Shown piece after piece: positions 25,150-34,233 of a stretch of DNA of 64,000 nt. The stretch's first letter is position 1. Each line of letters begins with the position of its first letter. Location: positions 98,350-162,349 of the forward strand of contig JABLWZ010000007.1 of the NCBI GenBank assembly GCA_013178275.1, written 5' to 3'. This DNA comes from Bacillota bacterium (lineage in GTDB: Bacteria > Bacillota > Ch66 > Ch109). The position numbers and the translations under genes were made by a program. The notes beneath the pieces are model-generated. The model was not told the origin of the DNA. It was given only the letters and a program-made list of their open reading frames with translations, and made no database searches.

Positions 25150-25274
25150 GTTAAACCTCCTGAAAAATATTGTGTGGTCCTATTCTTATTATAAAATATA
25201 ATATCTTAAACAGCTATTAATATTAATAAAATACATAAATTTTACTAAATTAAGTAATTTTTGCCGTATTTTCT

Positions 25275-25679
25275 CTACCCTTTCCCCTTACAGCTCCAGC
25301 AGTATCCCCGGTGCACGCAGATCGTCCCCCCGCAGTCTTTACAGGTGTACCTGCCCACCTGGCTCCTGATAAACTCGTCCATCCCCGCTTCCTTGATCTC
25401 GATTAGATTAGCGAACATGCTCATCGCGTACCTGGTCCGGTACCGCTTGTCCAGCTGTTTCATCCTGGCGCAGGGAAACCGCCCGCACTCGCTGCAGAAC
25501 CCCGATTCGGTCTTCTGCCGGTGCTCGCATTTCCTGATCACACACCTTACGTTTTTATAGTTATCCATGCCCCGGCACCCCGGGCAGTGGTTCTTATCCC
25601 TCAGGTACCCCAGGCAGATCCCGCAGTTCATCCCGCAGGGCGCGATCAGTGAAGCGTCCAGCGGCGGCCGGTTTCCCAT
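25275..25679 (-). CDS. DUF3795-family cysteine-rich protein
   Basis: 134 residues from ATG at 25679 behind GGGGG. Begins LIAPCGMNCGICLGYLRDKN then CPGCRG, the signature of DUF3795, and continues CVIRKCEHRQKTESGFCSEC and FPCARMKQLDKRYRTRY. An extra C-terminal ribbon (CKDCGG ... CVHRGYCWSC) adds more metal-binding cysteines than the short family members have. Probably binds zinc or an Fe-S cluster; role unknown. Monocistronic, downstream of the Xre unit. Confidence 0.85.
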   Translation of the reverse strand: MGNRPPLDASLIAPCGMNCGICLGYLRDKNHCPGCRGMDNYKNVRCVIRKCEHRQKTESGFCSECGRFPCARMKQLDKRYRTRYAMSMFANLIEIKEAGMDEFIRSQVGRYTCKDCGGTICVHRGYCWSCKGKG

Positions 25680-25765
25680 CGCCACAACCCCCTACCCCGA
25701 AAAACATCCCTGATTCAAAACAGTCATACCCCCGGGCCGGGCATCAAACCTATGGTTAAACCATT

Positions 25766-25954
25766 CTAAGCCTTAAAAACATCCTCGACGTGGACACCGA
25801 AAAACCTGGCGATCTTCAGCGCCAACCTTAAAGTGGGATCGTACTTGTTGTTTTCAATCGCGATGATCGTCTGCCTGGTCACATCCAGAGTCCGGGCCAG
25901 CTCTTCCTGGGTCAGGTTTCGGGCCAGCCTCAGCTCCTTTAACCCGTTTTCCAT
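25766..25954 (-). CDS. Xre-family transcriptional regulator
   Basis: 62 residues: an almost bare helix-turn-helix (KELRLARNLTQEELARTLDV, TRQTIIAIENNKYDPTLRLA) ending HVEDVFKA. ATG at 25954 overlaps the TGA of the preceding gene by one base, so translation is coupled. The small regulator-plus-membrane-protein pair is common in Firmicutes. It very likely binds the twin sites at 26186-26251 and represses its own operon. Confidence 0.92.
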   Translation of the reverse strand: MENGLKELRLARNLTQEELARTLDVTRQTIIAIENNKYDPTLRLALKIARFFGVHVEDVFKA

Positions 25955-26169
25955 CAGCCGCCCAGCTTTCTTTTGTAAAAAAGGAACGAAACCCAGAAAA
26001 CAACCTGGGAGGCGCACAAAACATCGAACTGGACCGGCAGACCGCCCGTGGTCAGAAAGCCCTGCAGCGACCATATCAGCAGCACGATTGAAGTAAACAC
26101 CCAGGCGATCCTGCTGGAATAATACCCCACATAGACGTTTCGCTCATCGCCCTTCTCAAAACCGAGCAT
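25954..26169 (-). CDS. Small membrane protein coupled to Xre regulator
   Basis: 71 residues from ATG at 26169 (GGGGGGTGG before). Two helices: IAWVFTSIVLLIWSLQGFLT and VLCASQVVFWVSFLFYKRKL. The stop overlaps the regulator's start, so the two proteins are made together; in similar operons the membrane protein is thought to modulate the regulator, which is inference here. Confidence 0.8.
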   Translation of the reverse strand: MLGFEKGDERNVYVGYYSSRIAWVFTSIVLLIWSLQGFLTTGGLPVQFDVLCASQVVFWVSFLFYKRKLGG

Positions 26170-26185
26170 CAAACCACCCCCCGCC

Positions 26186-26251
26186 GATGTAAAAAGGTCT
26201 TTACATTTAGTATAGCCATCCACCTGGCTGATGTAAAGACCTTTTTACATC
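26186..26251 (-). promoter_or_regulatory. Promoter between two inverted Xre operator copies
   Basis: Two 21-bp sequences, 26186-26206 and 26231-26251, are perfect inverted copies of each other; each contains TGTAAA-N6-TTTACA. Between and within them on the minus strand is a sigma-A promoter: TTTACA (26232-26237), 17 bp, TATACT (26209-26214). Binding of the Xre protein to both sites would cover -35 and start region. Confidence 0.88.
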
Positions 26252-26321
26252 GGGGCAACCGTCCCGGCGGCCCGCGCCGCTTCATTCCGCGTCCGGAACC
26301 GCCAAACAAATGCTAATCCTT

Positions 26322-26957
26322 CTACACGATAAGCAGCAGATCCGAAAACCTTTTCAGGTTATAGTTTGCCAGGTTGTACTTTGTCCCGTCTCCTATGGCC
26401 GCGCAGTCCATGTTGGCCACCAGTGCCGCCTCCAGGCCCGACCTGGCGTCCTCGACCACCAGGCACCCGCGGGGGTCGATTCCCAGGTACTCGCTCGCCT
26501 TCAGGAACACCTCCGGGTCAGGTTTCGAGTTGGTGATATTGCTGCCGTCCGATACGGCGTCGAAGTAGTTTTCCAGGCCGACCTGTCTTAAAATGAACTT
26601 CGCGTTTCTGCTCGACGACCCTATGGCCTCCAGAATACCTTTGGCCCTTATCCGGTCCAGGGTATCTCTCACCTCCGGGCCGAGGTCTTCGGGCGACATT
26701 TCTTTAAGCAGGTCCAGGTAGATCGCGTTCTTTTTATCCGTGTAATAGTTCTTCTCTGCTTGCGAAAGCTCGCCGTCATAAGACTCCAGAATGATTTCCA
26801 GGCTCTCCGTGCGGCTGATCCCCCGGAGCCGGTTGTTGATAACCTCGTCGAAATAGACGCCTATCTCATCGGCGATTCTTTTCCAGGCCAGGTAGTGGTA
26901 CCTGTCTGTTTGGCAGATGACCCCGTCCAGGTCAAAGATGACCGCCTGGTATCTCAT
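26322..26957 (-). CDS. pgmB: Beta-phosphoglucomutase (HAD family)
   Basis: 211 residues, ATG at 26957 with GGAGG six bases before. The nucleophile and acid are D9 and D11 in VIFDLDGVICQTD; the cap has RLRGISRTESLEIIL; later HAD motifs are AIGSSSRNAKFIL, NITNSKPDPEVFL and CLVVEDARSGLEAA. It converts beta-glucose 1-phosphate to glucose 6-phosphate. It follows the GH65 phosphorylase by 15 bp, the classical pairing, since GH65 enzymes release beta-glucose 1-phosphate. Last gene of the trehalose operon. Confidence 0.94.
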   Translation of the reverse strand: MRYQAVIFDLDGVICQTDRYHYLAWKRIADEIGVYFDEVINNRLRGISRTESLEIILESYDGELSQAEKNYYTDKKNAIYLDLLKEMSPEDLGPEVRDTLDRIRAKGILEAIGSSSRNAKFILRQVGLENYFDAVSDGSNITNSKPDPEVFLKASEYLGIDPRGCLVVEDARSGLEAALVANMDCAAIGDGTKYNLANYNLKRFSDLLLIV

Positions 26958-26972
26958 CAAAAACCTCCACCT

Positions 26973-29264
26973 TTACCTCCGGCTGATACAGAGCGAGTCT
27001 TCCAGCAGGTACTCTTTTCCGTAAACGAATATTTTTTGGGCCCGGCCGATTTCCAGCCTGAAGAGGCATTCGTCCTCCCGGACCCGGACCAGGACCCGGC
27101 TGTTCTCAAAGGTCACCTTAAAACTGTAACCGCTCCATCTCTCAGGCAAGACCGGGGCGAAATATATCCCGCTCTCTTTAAGCCGAAGACCGCCGAATCC
27201 ATACACGATGGCCATATAGTTGCCGCCATTGTTGGCAACGTGAATCCCGTCGTCGGTGTTGTTGTTCTTATCCAGCAGATCCAGCCGGGCGGTGCTCTCA
27301 AAATACTCGAAGGCCTTGTCTACCATGCCCAGCCGGGCCGCCACGATGCTGAAGATGCACATGGAGAGCGAAGAGTCGTGCGTGGTTATCTTTTCATAGT
27401 AGTTAAAGGAATTTAACACGGTCTCTTCGGACTGGGCGTCGTCCAGGATAAAATGGGCCATGACCGTATCGGGCTGCTTGCATATCTGATGCCGATACAG
27501 GTGCAGCGGGTGATAATGCAGGAGCAGGGGGAAATCGCTCTTGGGGATCTCCCCGATGTCCCAGCTTTTCTTCTGCAGAAAAGAGTCGTCCTGGGGATTG
27601 ATCTTTAACCTTTCATCATAGGGCAGATACATATTCTCGGCCGCTTTGCTAAAACCCTCGATTTCCTCTTCGCTCAGGCCTATTTTCTGCACCAGCCGGT
27701 CGAAACCGTCCGACGTCTTCAGCCGGGAGTAAAACTTTACCGCCCAGTTCAGGTGATACTGCGCCAAAACGTTGGTGTAGTAGTTGTTGTTCACGATGCA
27801 GGTGTACTCGTCCGGGCCCGTCACATCGTTGATACAGAATTTCCCTTCGTGAAAATTACCGACATCCATCCACAACCGGGCTGTTTCAAAAACGATCTCG
27901 GCCCCTTTTTCCTGGATGAACTCGATGTCCTTGGTGGCTAAATAGTAAGCGATGATAGAATAGGCGATGTCCCCGTTGATATGGTACTGGGCGGAACCGG
28001 ACGGAAAATAACCCGAGCACTCCCGGCCCATGATCGTTCGCCATGGATAGAGAGCCCCGGCCTTATGCCCCAGGATCGCGGCATTCTCCCTGGCCATGTC
28101 CAGGGTTCTGTAGCGATACTCGATGAGCTTTCTGGATATGGCGGGATTGGTGGCGGTGAAAAAAGGCTGGATATACATCTCCGAGTCCCAGAAAAAATGC
28201 CCCTCGTACCCATCGCCGCTCAACCCTTTGGGAGCGACGTTGCCGTGCTGGTCCTTGCCCACCGCCTGGATCAACTGATACAGACTGAACCGTATAGACG
28301 TGTTTAATTCGTCGTCGCCCTCGATTTCAATGCCGCAGTTGTTCCAGTAATCCGCCAGGTATGCTTCCTGTTTTTCGTAGAGTTCTTGCAGGGGAACAGA
28401 CCGGGCCAGCGCCATTTCTGCTTCGGCACGGTCCCGGCAGTTCTCGTGGCGTATCGAGTCGGAGAACACGGCGTATTTTATAAACCTTATTCTCTCCCCC
28501 GGCCGGGCTGTGGTCATAAATCTGCAGACCGCGTCATTGTTATCGATGATAAACTGCTTTTGGCAATCCTGAAACAAGACGTTTTTTACGCAGCTGCAGA
28601 CCTCCAGGCCCGATTTAAAGGTCCTGGAGGTGATATAAGAGGCCCCGGCTTTTATTTCGCAGCCTACCGAGGTCAGATACTGGGCGGCCTCATTACACAT
28701 ACGGGGATCGCTGGGATCCACGTAGTTAAAAACATTTCCATTGTGGCTCGATTCGATCAGGACGTCGCCGGAAAAATTCAGCGGCAGCACCTCGTAATCG
28801 ATGGTGAACAGCGGTAGTTGATAAAACGAGGCCATGCGCGTTATAGATATATAAAACTCTTTTCCCCGCGGCGAACGCCACAGGACATTCCTGACGGTTA
28901 CCCCCTTTTCCATGTCCAGGCGGAGCCGGCTGGCTAAAACCGCCCCGCTGAACATGCTGAACTCCTCCCCGTCAAAAAAAAGCCTGATAGGCTGGGTATC
29001 CGCCACGTTCAGCATGATCTGTTTCTCTTCCACCAATCCATACAGCCTCTCGGCCTGGTTCATCTTCGCGTATTCAAAGAAGCCGTTGATGTATTGGCTG
29101 GGTATGAAGTGGCCCTTTTCATACCCCTTTTCATAACCCTCCTCGAAATCGTAGCGGATACCGATATATCCATTGGCGTTATGAAAAAGAGCCTCGTTCA
29201 GCTTCAGATTGTACTTGTCCAGTCTGATATTCTTTTGTTCGTAAAAAGCGGTTCTTCTCTGCAT
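26973..29264 (-). CDS. Glycoside hydrolase family 65 phosphorylase, probably trehalose phosphorylase
   Basis: 763 residues from ATG at 29264 (GGGTGG before). Complete GH65 layout: N-terminal beta-sandwich (FHNANGYIGIRYDFEEGY), an alpha/alpha barrel with EGHFFWDSEMYIQPF, general acid Glu486 in NDVTGPDEYT, phosphate-binding region around THDSSLSMCIFS, and a C-terminal beta domain (GLRLKESGIYFAPVLPERW). The family cleaves alpha-linked disaccharides with phosphate. Substrates include trehalose, kojibiose, nigerose and maltose; next to otsA and otsB trehalose is the best guess. Cytoplasmic, between otsB and pgmB with 10-15 bp gaps. Confidence 0.9.
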   Translation of the reverse strand: MQRRTAFYEQKNIRLDKYNLKLNEALFHNANGYIGIRYDFEEGYEKGYEKGHFIPSQYINGFFEYAKMNQAERLYGLVEEKQIMLNVADTQPIRLFFDGEEFSMFSGAVLASRLRLDMEKGVTVRNVLWRSPRGKEFYISITRMASFYQLPLFTIDYEVLPLNFSGDVLIESSHNGNVFNYVDPSDPRMCNEAAQYLTSVGCEIKAGASYITSRTFKSGLEVCSCVKNVLFQDCQKQFIIDNNDAVCRFMTTARPGERIRFIKYAVFSDSIRHENCRDRAEAEMALARSVPLQELYEKQEAYLADYWNNCGIEIEGDDELNTSIRFSLYQLIQAVGKDQHGNVAPKGLSGDGYEGHFFWDSEMYIQPFFTATNPAISRKLIEYRYRTLDMARENAAILGHKAGALYPWRTIMGRECSGYFPSGSAQYHINGDIAYSIIAYYLATKDIEFIQEKGAEIVFETARLWMDVGNFHEGKFCINDVTGPDEYTCIVNNNYYTNVLAQYHLNWAVKFYSRLKTSDGFDRLVQKIGLSEEEIEGFSKAAENMYLPYDERLKINPQDDSFLQKKSWDIGEIPKSDFPLLLHYHPLHLYRHQICKQPDTVMAHFILDDAQSEETVLNSFNYYEKITTHDSSLSMCIFSIVAARLGMVDKAFEYFESTARLDLLDKNNNTDDGIHVANNGGNYMAIVYGFGGLRLKESGIYFAPVLPERWSGYSFKVTFENSRVLVRVREDECLFRLEIGRAQKIFVYGKEYLLEDSLCISRR

Positions 29265-29274
29265 CCAGCCACCC

Positions 29275-30126
29275 TTAACGCCGGCCGCCCCGGCTCCTCG
29301 ATGCATTTATCCGGTCCATCACACCCGGCAGGCGGTCCAAAAAGTCCAGTGCGTGGTCAGGTATCGGCAGCTGCCACCTGGCCGCGGTCGGTCTGATTTC
29401 ACTCGATACCCTGATGGTGAATCCATTTTCACCCAGGGTTCTAAAGGCGTCTTCGTCCGTGATGTCGTCACCCAGGTAAAAAGGCAGGCAGTCCGGGTTC
29501 GAATCAGCAATAAAACTGACCGCTTTTCCCTTGTTAACGTTCAGCGGGCGGATCTCCACGACCTCTGAGCCGGGAAGCAGCTCGAATATTTCCCGGTCGA
29601 TCAGTGAGTCTATCGCTGGGAGGAGGCGCTCCAGCCCTTCCCGGACCTGCTCCCGGGGGACGCCGCGAAAGTGAATGGCCAGGCTCAGGCCCTTGTCTTC
29701 GATTCGAAACCCGTCGGGCAGGTCGTTCAGCCGGTGCGAGATGTGCTTGATCCGGTCCTGCAGCAGTTCGATACACCCGGGGTCTATCAGCCACTCCGGT
29801 TTTTTCCCTGGGGGGCTGACGACCGCTCCGTGCAGTGCCGACAGCCATATCGGCTGCAGCGGTAAAAACTCCTCCAGTTCCACCAGGGTGCGGCCGCTGA
29901 TTATCGCTACCACCACGTCGCTTCGGCTTACGAGCCGGTTCAGGACCTCCAGCACCCGTAAGCCGGGAACCGCCTGCTCCGGCCTCAGGGCGAAGGGAAC
30001 CAGGGTGCCGTCATAATCCATGGCTGCCAGCAGCTTTCCCCGACGCCCGAGCCGTTCCTCATTTTCCAGGGCGGAAATGAGATGCCCCACCGTCCCGGTT
30101 CGCGGCTGCGGTTCGATTCCCGCCAC
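29275..30126 (-). CDS. otsB: Trehalose-6-phosphate phosphatase
   Basis: About 283 residues; GTG at 30126 sits well behind GAGAGGTGA, while GTG at 30135 overlaps it. HAD phosphatase motifs of OtsB: LAAMDYDGTLVPF (nucleophile Asp), VAIISGRTLVELEEF, SALHGAVV, and YLGDDITDEDAF for Mg binding. It releases phosphate from trehalose 6-phosphate made by OtsA. About 35 residues precede the catalytic domain. Lies 18 bp after otsA and 10 bp before the GH65 gene. Confidence 0.94.
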   Translation of the reverse strand: MAGIEPQPRTGTVGHLISALENEERLGRRGKLLAAMDYDGTLVPFALRPEQAVPGLRVLEVLNRLVSRSDVVVAIISGRTLVELEEFLPLQPIWLSALHGAVVSPPGKKPEWLIDPGCIELLQDRIKHISHRLNDLPDGFRIEDKGLSLAIHFRGVPREQVREGLERLLPAIDSLIDREIFELLPGSEVVEIRPLNVNKGKAVSFIADSNPDCLPFYLGDDITDEDAFRTLGENGFTIRVSSEIRPTAARWQLPIPDHALDFLDRLPGVMDRINASRSRGGRR

Positions 30127-30144
30127 CAGCTTCACCTCTCTGAC

Positions 30145-31668
30145 TCAGGCAAGGTTCAGGGTCCTTACGTTATCCCTGGCTGAATCGGGAGCATTCTCTC
30201 CGGCGGCCAGATACTGCTCTTTGAGATGGGTTCCGATCCAGATACTGCGTATCTTATCCCACCACCAGTGGATATCCTCCCGGCGGGTTCTGCTCTGCAG
30301 GGCAGCCAGTCGTTTTTTCTTTTCCTCAGCCGGCATGTCTAACCCGGCCACAATTTTGTCCGCCACCTCCAGGGGATGGTAAGGGTTGGCGACCAGCGCC
30401 TCCTTCATCTGGCTCGAAACCCCGGCCAGGGGGCTGAGCAGCAGCACCCCATCGCTTTCCACCTGGGAAATGACGAACTCCTTGGCCACCAGGTTCAACC
30501 CGTCCCGGAGCGGCGTGACCAGTGCCATGTCAGCGGCCAGGTAGTGCGCCACCAGCTCTTCTCTGGTCAATGAACGGTATATGTACTTGACCGGCACGTG
30601 ATAGTCCTCGGTAAACCTGCCGTTCAGCCGCCCCACGGTTTCGTCGATCTCGCGTTTCAACTGCCGGTATCCGGGCACATTGGTACGGCTGGGAACCGCG
30701 ACCTGAATAAAGGTAAGCCGGCCTCTCCACTCCGGGTGGTGTTCAAAGAGCGCTTCCAGGGCCCGCAGGCGCTCCAGGATACCCTTGGTGTAATCCAGGC
30801 GGTCAACACCCAGCAGCAGACGCTCTCCACCGGCGGAGCGCCTGATCACTTCTGCGCGGCGGCGGACGCTTTCCTGGCGGGCCAGGCCGTCGAATTCTTT
30901 CCAGTCGATGCCGATAGGTACCGCCTGGACCTTGATCTCTCTTCCCTCCCAGTAAACAACGCCCTTTTCAAGGTCTACTCGGGCGTTCAGCACCCGCTCC
31001 ACCGTCAATAAGAAGTTGAAAACGTAATGAGCGGTATGGAAGGCGATAAATTCACTGCCCAGCATGCCTCTCAGAATAGCTGCGGACCAGGGCAGGGCCT
31101 GAAAAATATCAGCGGCTGGGAATGGTATGTGCCAGAACAAGCTGACCTGTGATGACGGAAGCTGCTTTTTCAGCATCTGCGGCACCAGGGCCAGGTGATA
31201 ATCGTGAATCCAGATCAGTTGACCCGGTGCGATAACCTTCATGGTCGCGGAAGCGAATTTCTGGTTTACCTGGATGTAGCTCTGCCAGTGCTTCGGATCG
31301 AAAACCGTTTTACCTATGAAACTGTGGCAAAGCGGCCATAAGCAGGAGTTGGTGAACCCGTCGTAAAAGTTTGAGATTTCCCATGGGGTGAGAAGAATCT
31401 CCGAGAAATAGTATTTGGGATGGCCGAAGGGCAGAGGCAACAGGGGCAGCACCTTGCCGTCCTCTCTGCCGGTATCTGCTCTGCCGCCCCAGGCAATCCA
31501 TACCCCGCCGGTCTGGCTTATGATCGGCTCCACTGCCGATACCAGGCCACCCACGGAACGGTGCATCTTAACTCCCTCATCTGAATCGGAAAGAACGACC
31601 GGTCCCCGGTTGGAAACCGTAACCAGGGATTGCGGTAGAGTATTGAATATTTTTTTAAGCTCGGGCAT
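30145..31668 (-). CDS. otsA: Trehalose-6-phosphate synthase
   Basis: 507 residues from ATG at 31668 with GGGGGGTG before. GT20 signature blocks in order: [58 protein letters not shown], and [10 protein letters not shown]. It joins glucose from a nucleotide sugar to glucose 6-phosphate. First gene of otsA-otsB-GH65-pgmB. Trehalose protects against drying, heat and salt and can be a carbon store; the linked breakdown genes support the latter as well. A start up to 43 codons earlier is open but has no site. Confidence 0.95.
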   Translation of the reverse strand: MPELKKIFNTLPQSLVTVSNRGPVVLSDSDEGVKMHRSVGGLVSAVEPIISQTGGVWIAWGGRADTGREDGKVLPLLPLPFGHPKYYFSEILLTPWEISNFYDGFTNSCLWPLCHSFIGKTVFDPKHWQSYIQVNQKFASATMKVIAPGQLIWIHDYHLALVPQMLKKQLPSSQVSLFWHIPFPAADIFQALPWSAAILRGMLGSEFIAFHTAHYVFNFLLTVERVLNARVDLEKGVVYWEGREIKVQAVPIGIDWKEFDGLARQESVRRRAEVIRRSAGGERLLLGVDRLDYTKGILERLRALEALFEHHPEWRGRLTFIQVAVPSRTNVPGYRQLKREIDETVGRLNGRFTEDYHVPVKYIYRSLTREELVAHYLAADMALVTPLRDGLNLVAKEFVISQVESDGVLLLSPLAGVSSQMKEALVANPYHPLEVADKIVAGLDMPAEEKKKRLAALQSRTRREDIHWWWDKIRSIWIGTHLKEQYLAAGENAPDSARDNVRTLNLA

Positions 31669-32073
31669 CTGTGGCACCCCCCATCCCGAAAACACCCGAT
31701 AACGCTGACGAATAAAGCGATGTCGCCGCCATCGCTTGCTGGAAATATTGTAAACTCTAGGATGTAGCCCTTTTTTTAATATAGCACAAATCGGCAACTT
31801 TGTCTATCTCGGCAAGTTGTCTCAGTGATAATTTTCACAACTGCCTGCAAAAGCGGCGGTCGTTCACAGCCGCCGCAGGGGAATCACGCCCTGAACAGAA
31901 ATTCCCCAATCCGTCCTGATTATTTTTATACTTGTCTTCAGTGCCTATATATTTAACGCGGAAGTGGCTAAAAAGGTTCACATGTAAGAAAAACGAAAAA
32001 CACCCTTAAATGTCTGGCTTCAGCTGACAGATTACACATCGGGCCTTTTCTAAAAAAGATTATAGGGGAAGCC
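31669..32073. other. Intergenic region with trehalose-operon promoter area
   Basis: 405 bp. No gene seen. Besides the terminator at 31849-31876 it should contain the otsA promoter; no convincing -35/-10 pair was found. AT-rich near 31925-32000. Confidence 0.5.
31849..31876 (-). terminator. Intrinsic terminator
   Basis: Minus strand GCGGCGGC / CCGCCGC-type stem (31853-31859 with 31869-31876) followed by TTTTGC. Suitable to end the methyltransferase transcript located to its right. Confidence 0.65.
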
Positions 32074-32772
32074 TCACCAGACGTACGGTATCAGCCGGTA
32101 CCTCACCTTCCGCCGGTAGTCCTCGTAGCCCTCCAACTCGCTGACCAGCATCCGCTCCTCGCCGATGATCCTCCCGGCCACGACCAGGATCATGATGAGG
32201 CCGACCGCCAGCCCGTATACCGACCCCAGCAGCAAGGGCGCCCCCAGGCCCATGAACACCGCGCCGAGGTACATCGGGTGCCTCACGAAGCTGTAGACCC
32301 CGGTGGATACCACGTGCTGCTTCCGCTCCCGCTGTATCCGGACCTGGGTCGAGGCGAAGGTGTTGTCGACGCACGACTGGTAGAAAAGGTATAAAGAAGG
32401 CAGCAGCAGCAGCCCTCCCAGGGCCTTCAGCCATACCGGGAAGTGCGCCTCCCCGCCGTACCTTTTCGCGTCCAGCGGCATGACGACGAACCAGACGATA
32501 AAGACCAGGTAGATGCCGGTCATCAGGTATTTGTCCCATTCCTGCTGGTTGCCGGTCCCCGGCAGCCGGGACCTCTCCACCAGCAGCTCGGGGTCATTCC
32601 GGTACAGATAGACAGAGACCGCCAGGCACATCACGATAAACCAGGCGCAGAAGATCCAGCCCTCCACCCAGAGCCAGTCCCCGGCCAGGGCGAGGATACC
32701 CGCTGGAAACATCAAAAAAAAGATCGCGGATGAGATAATCCAGCCGATCGTCATTTTTTCCTGCTCCGCCAC
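32074..32772 (-). CDS. Isoprenylcysteine carboxyl methyltransferase-like membrane protein
   Basis: 232 residues, GTG start behind GGGGG. About five helices (IISSAIFFLMFPAGILALAG, GWIFCAWFIVMCLAVSVYLY, LMTGIYLVFIVWFVVMPL, LGLGAPLLLG-type and AVGLIMILVVAGRIIGEERM) and the ICMT-family C-terminal signature VRHPMYLGAVFMGLGAP then EERMLVSELEGYEDYRRKVR. The family methylates small or lipid substrates at the membrane with S-adenosylmethionine; bacterial substrates are mostly unknown. Confidence 0.82.
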   Translation of the reverse strand: MAEQEKMTIGWIISSAIFFLMFPAGILALAGDWLWVEGWIFCAWFIVMCLAVSVYLYRNDPELLVERSRLPGTGNQQEWDKYLMTGIYLVFIVWFVVMPLDAKRYGGEAHFPVWLKALGGLLLLPSLYLFYQSCVDNTFASTQVRIQRERKQHVVSTGVYSFVRHPMYLGAVFMGLGAPLLLGSVYGLAVGLIMILVVAGRIIGEERMLVSELEGYEDYRRKVRYRLIPYVW

Positions 32773-32859
32773 CGTAATACTGCCCCCTTTTTATGAGATA
32801 CGATTATTATTTACGGCAGCCGGTATTATATTGCAGCCAGTTATTCCCCGGTTTGGTGG

Positions 32860-33960
32860 TCACCGGTATACCTGCTTATACACCTTTTCCGCCAGGCTCA
32901 GGGCCGTGGTGAGCTTCCCGCCGTACACATTCACCAGGCGGCAGCCCCGGTCTCCGTGCACCTCGATCTTGTACTCCCGGCTCATGCCGGTCGCGTCGCT
33001 CTTACCCTTTTCACGGATCAGCGGCCTGATGCCCAGGAAGGTGCTGCAGACGTCCTCCCTTCTGAGGGGTTCCTTCAGGTAGCCGCTGGCGCACCGCAGG
33101 AGGTATTCGATGTCCTCCTCGTCGACAGCCACCTCGTCGCACCGCTTTACCTCCATCCTCTCCGTGGTGCCGATGATGGTCTGCTCATCCCTCCACGGGA
33201 TCATGTAAAAGATCCGGCGGCCGCTGGTCTGCAGAAACATGCAGTCCGGGACCAGCAGCCGGTCTATCACGATGTGGATGCCGCTCACCTTGGCAATCCG
33301 ATGGTCGTGCGGCAGGGCGTAGCGGTCGTTCACCTCGTCGATCCAGGGGCCGGTCGCGTTGATCAACAGTCCGGTTTCAAACTCGTATTCCCCGTTCCCG
33401 TCGACCGCCCTGATCCCGATGGACGAACCGCCGAAGTCCACCTCCCGGACCTCGCACCCTTCCCGGATCGCGCACCCCGAGTTCACGGCGTCCTCCGCGA
33501 TCCGTCGGGTCAATTCGAGGTCGTCCGTCTTGGCGTCGTAGTACCGGTAAACCCGGGTCAGCCCGGCCCCCCTGATCCCCGCGAACCCTTCCAGGAACGA
33601 CTGTTTTGCCACTCCCCGGCAGGAATACTCGCCGAACCCGGTAAAAAGGTCGTAGACGCCCAACCCCACCCGGATGACCCACCACGGTCGGGGGCTGTCA
33701 CCGTATACCGGTAAAAAGAAGGGGACCATCCTCACCAGGTCCGGGTACAGCCTTACCAGTCTGCCTCTTTCCCGCAGCGACTCCCGCACCAGTCCGAACC
33801 TCCCGGTCTCCAGGTACCTCAATCCACCGTGGATCAGCTTGGAGCTGTTGGAGGAGGTGCCGCTCCCGACTGCCCTGCGCTCGATAACCAGGACCCGCTT
33901 CCCGGCCTGGGAGAACCTGCGGGCGATAGCGCAGCCGTTGATGCCCGCCCCGAGTATCAC
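32860..33960 (-). CDS. FAD-dependent glycerol-3-phosphate dehydrogenase-like protein
   Basis: 366 residues, DAO superfamily. FAD Rossmann loop ILGAGINGCAIARR at the very start, then SSKLIHGGLRYLE, typical for GlpA/GlpD, LINATGPWIDEVND, IHIVIDR, FYMIPWRDEQTIIGTT and YGGKLTTALSLAE. The usual C-terminal domain of GlpD (total 500 or more) is absent. The annotated GTG begins directly at the first strand; in frame before it GERYDA would complete the usual N-terminus, but no ATG/GTG/TTG lies between it and a TGA, so the start is unsettled or shifted. Probably oxidises glycerol 3-phosphate to dihydroxyacetone phosphate. Confidence 0.8.
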   Translation of the reverse strand: MILGAGINGCAIARRFSQAGKRVLVIERRAVGSGTSSNSSKLIHGGLRYLETGRFGLVRESLRERGRLVRLYPDLVRMVPFFLPVYGDSPRPWWVIRVGLGVYDLFTGFGEYSCRGVAKQSFLEGFAGIRGAGLTRVYRYYDAKTDDLELTRRIAEDAVNSGCAIREGCEVREVDFGGSSIGIRAVDGNGEYEFETGLLINATGPWIDEVNDRYALPHDHRIAKVSGIHIVIDRLLVPDCMFLQTSGRRIFYMIPWRDEQTIIGTTERMEVKRCDEVAVDEEDIEYLLRCASGYLKEPLRREDVCSTFLGIRPLIREKGKSDATGMSREYKIEVHGDRGCRLVNVYGGKLTTALSLAEKVYKQVYR

Positions 33961-34233
33961 CGCGTCGTATCTTTCTCCGATCCCTCATCACCTGCCGCTG
34001 CCATAAAATATATCCGCTGCGGGTTATCCGCCGGCTTTTTTTATTATATCCCCGGTCCCTAAAACATACAAAGTTTCACCCCGGCATCGGGCGGCCCGCC
34101 GGTCATTCAACCCCCGCTATCCTAGAAGCGCCGCAGCATAAAAACTCATTTTCTTCAGAGAGGAATCGGCCGTCTTGCCATTGAAGTATAAAGACGGTCA
34201 TCGCTTTTTGTTTTAACCGCTGGAGGTATGAAG

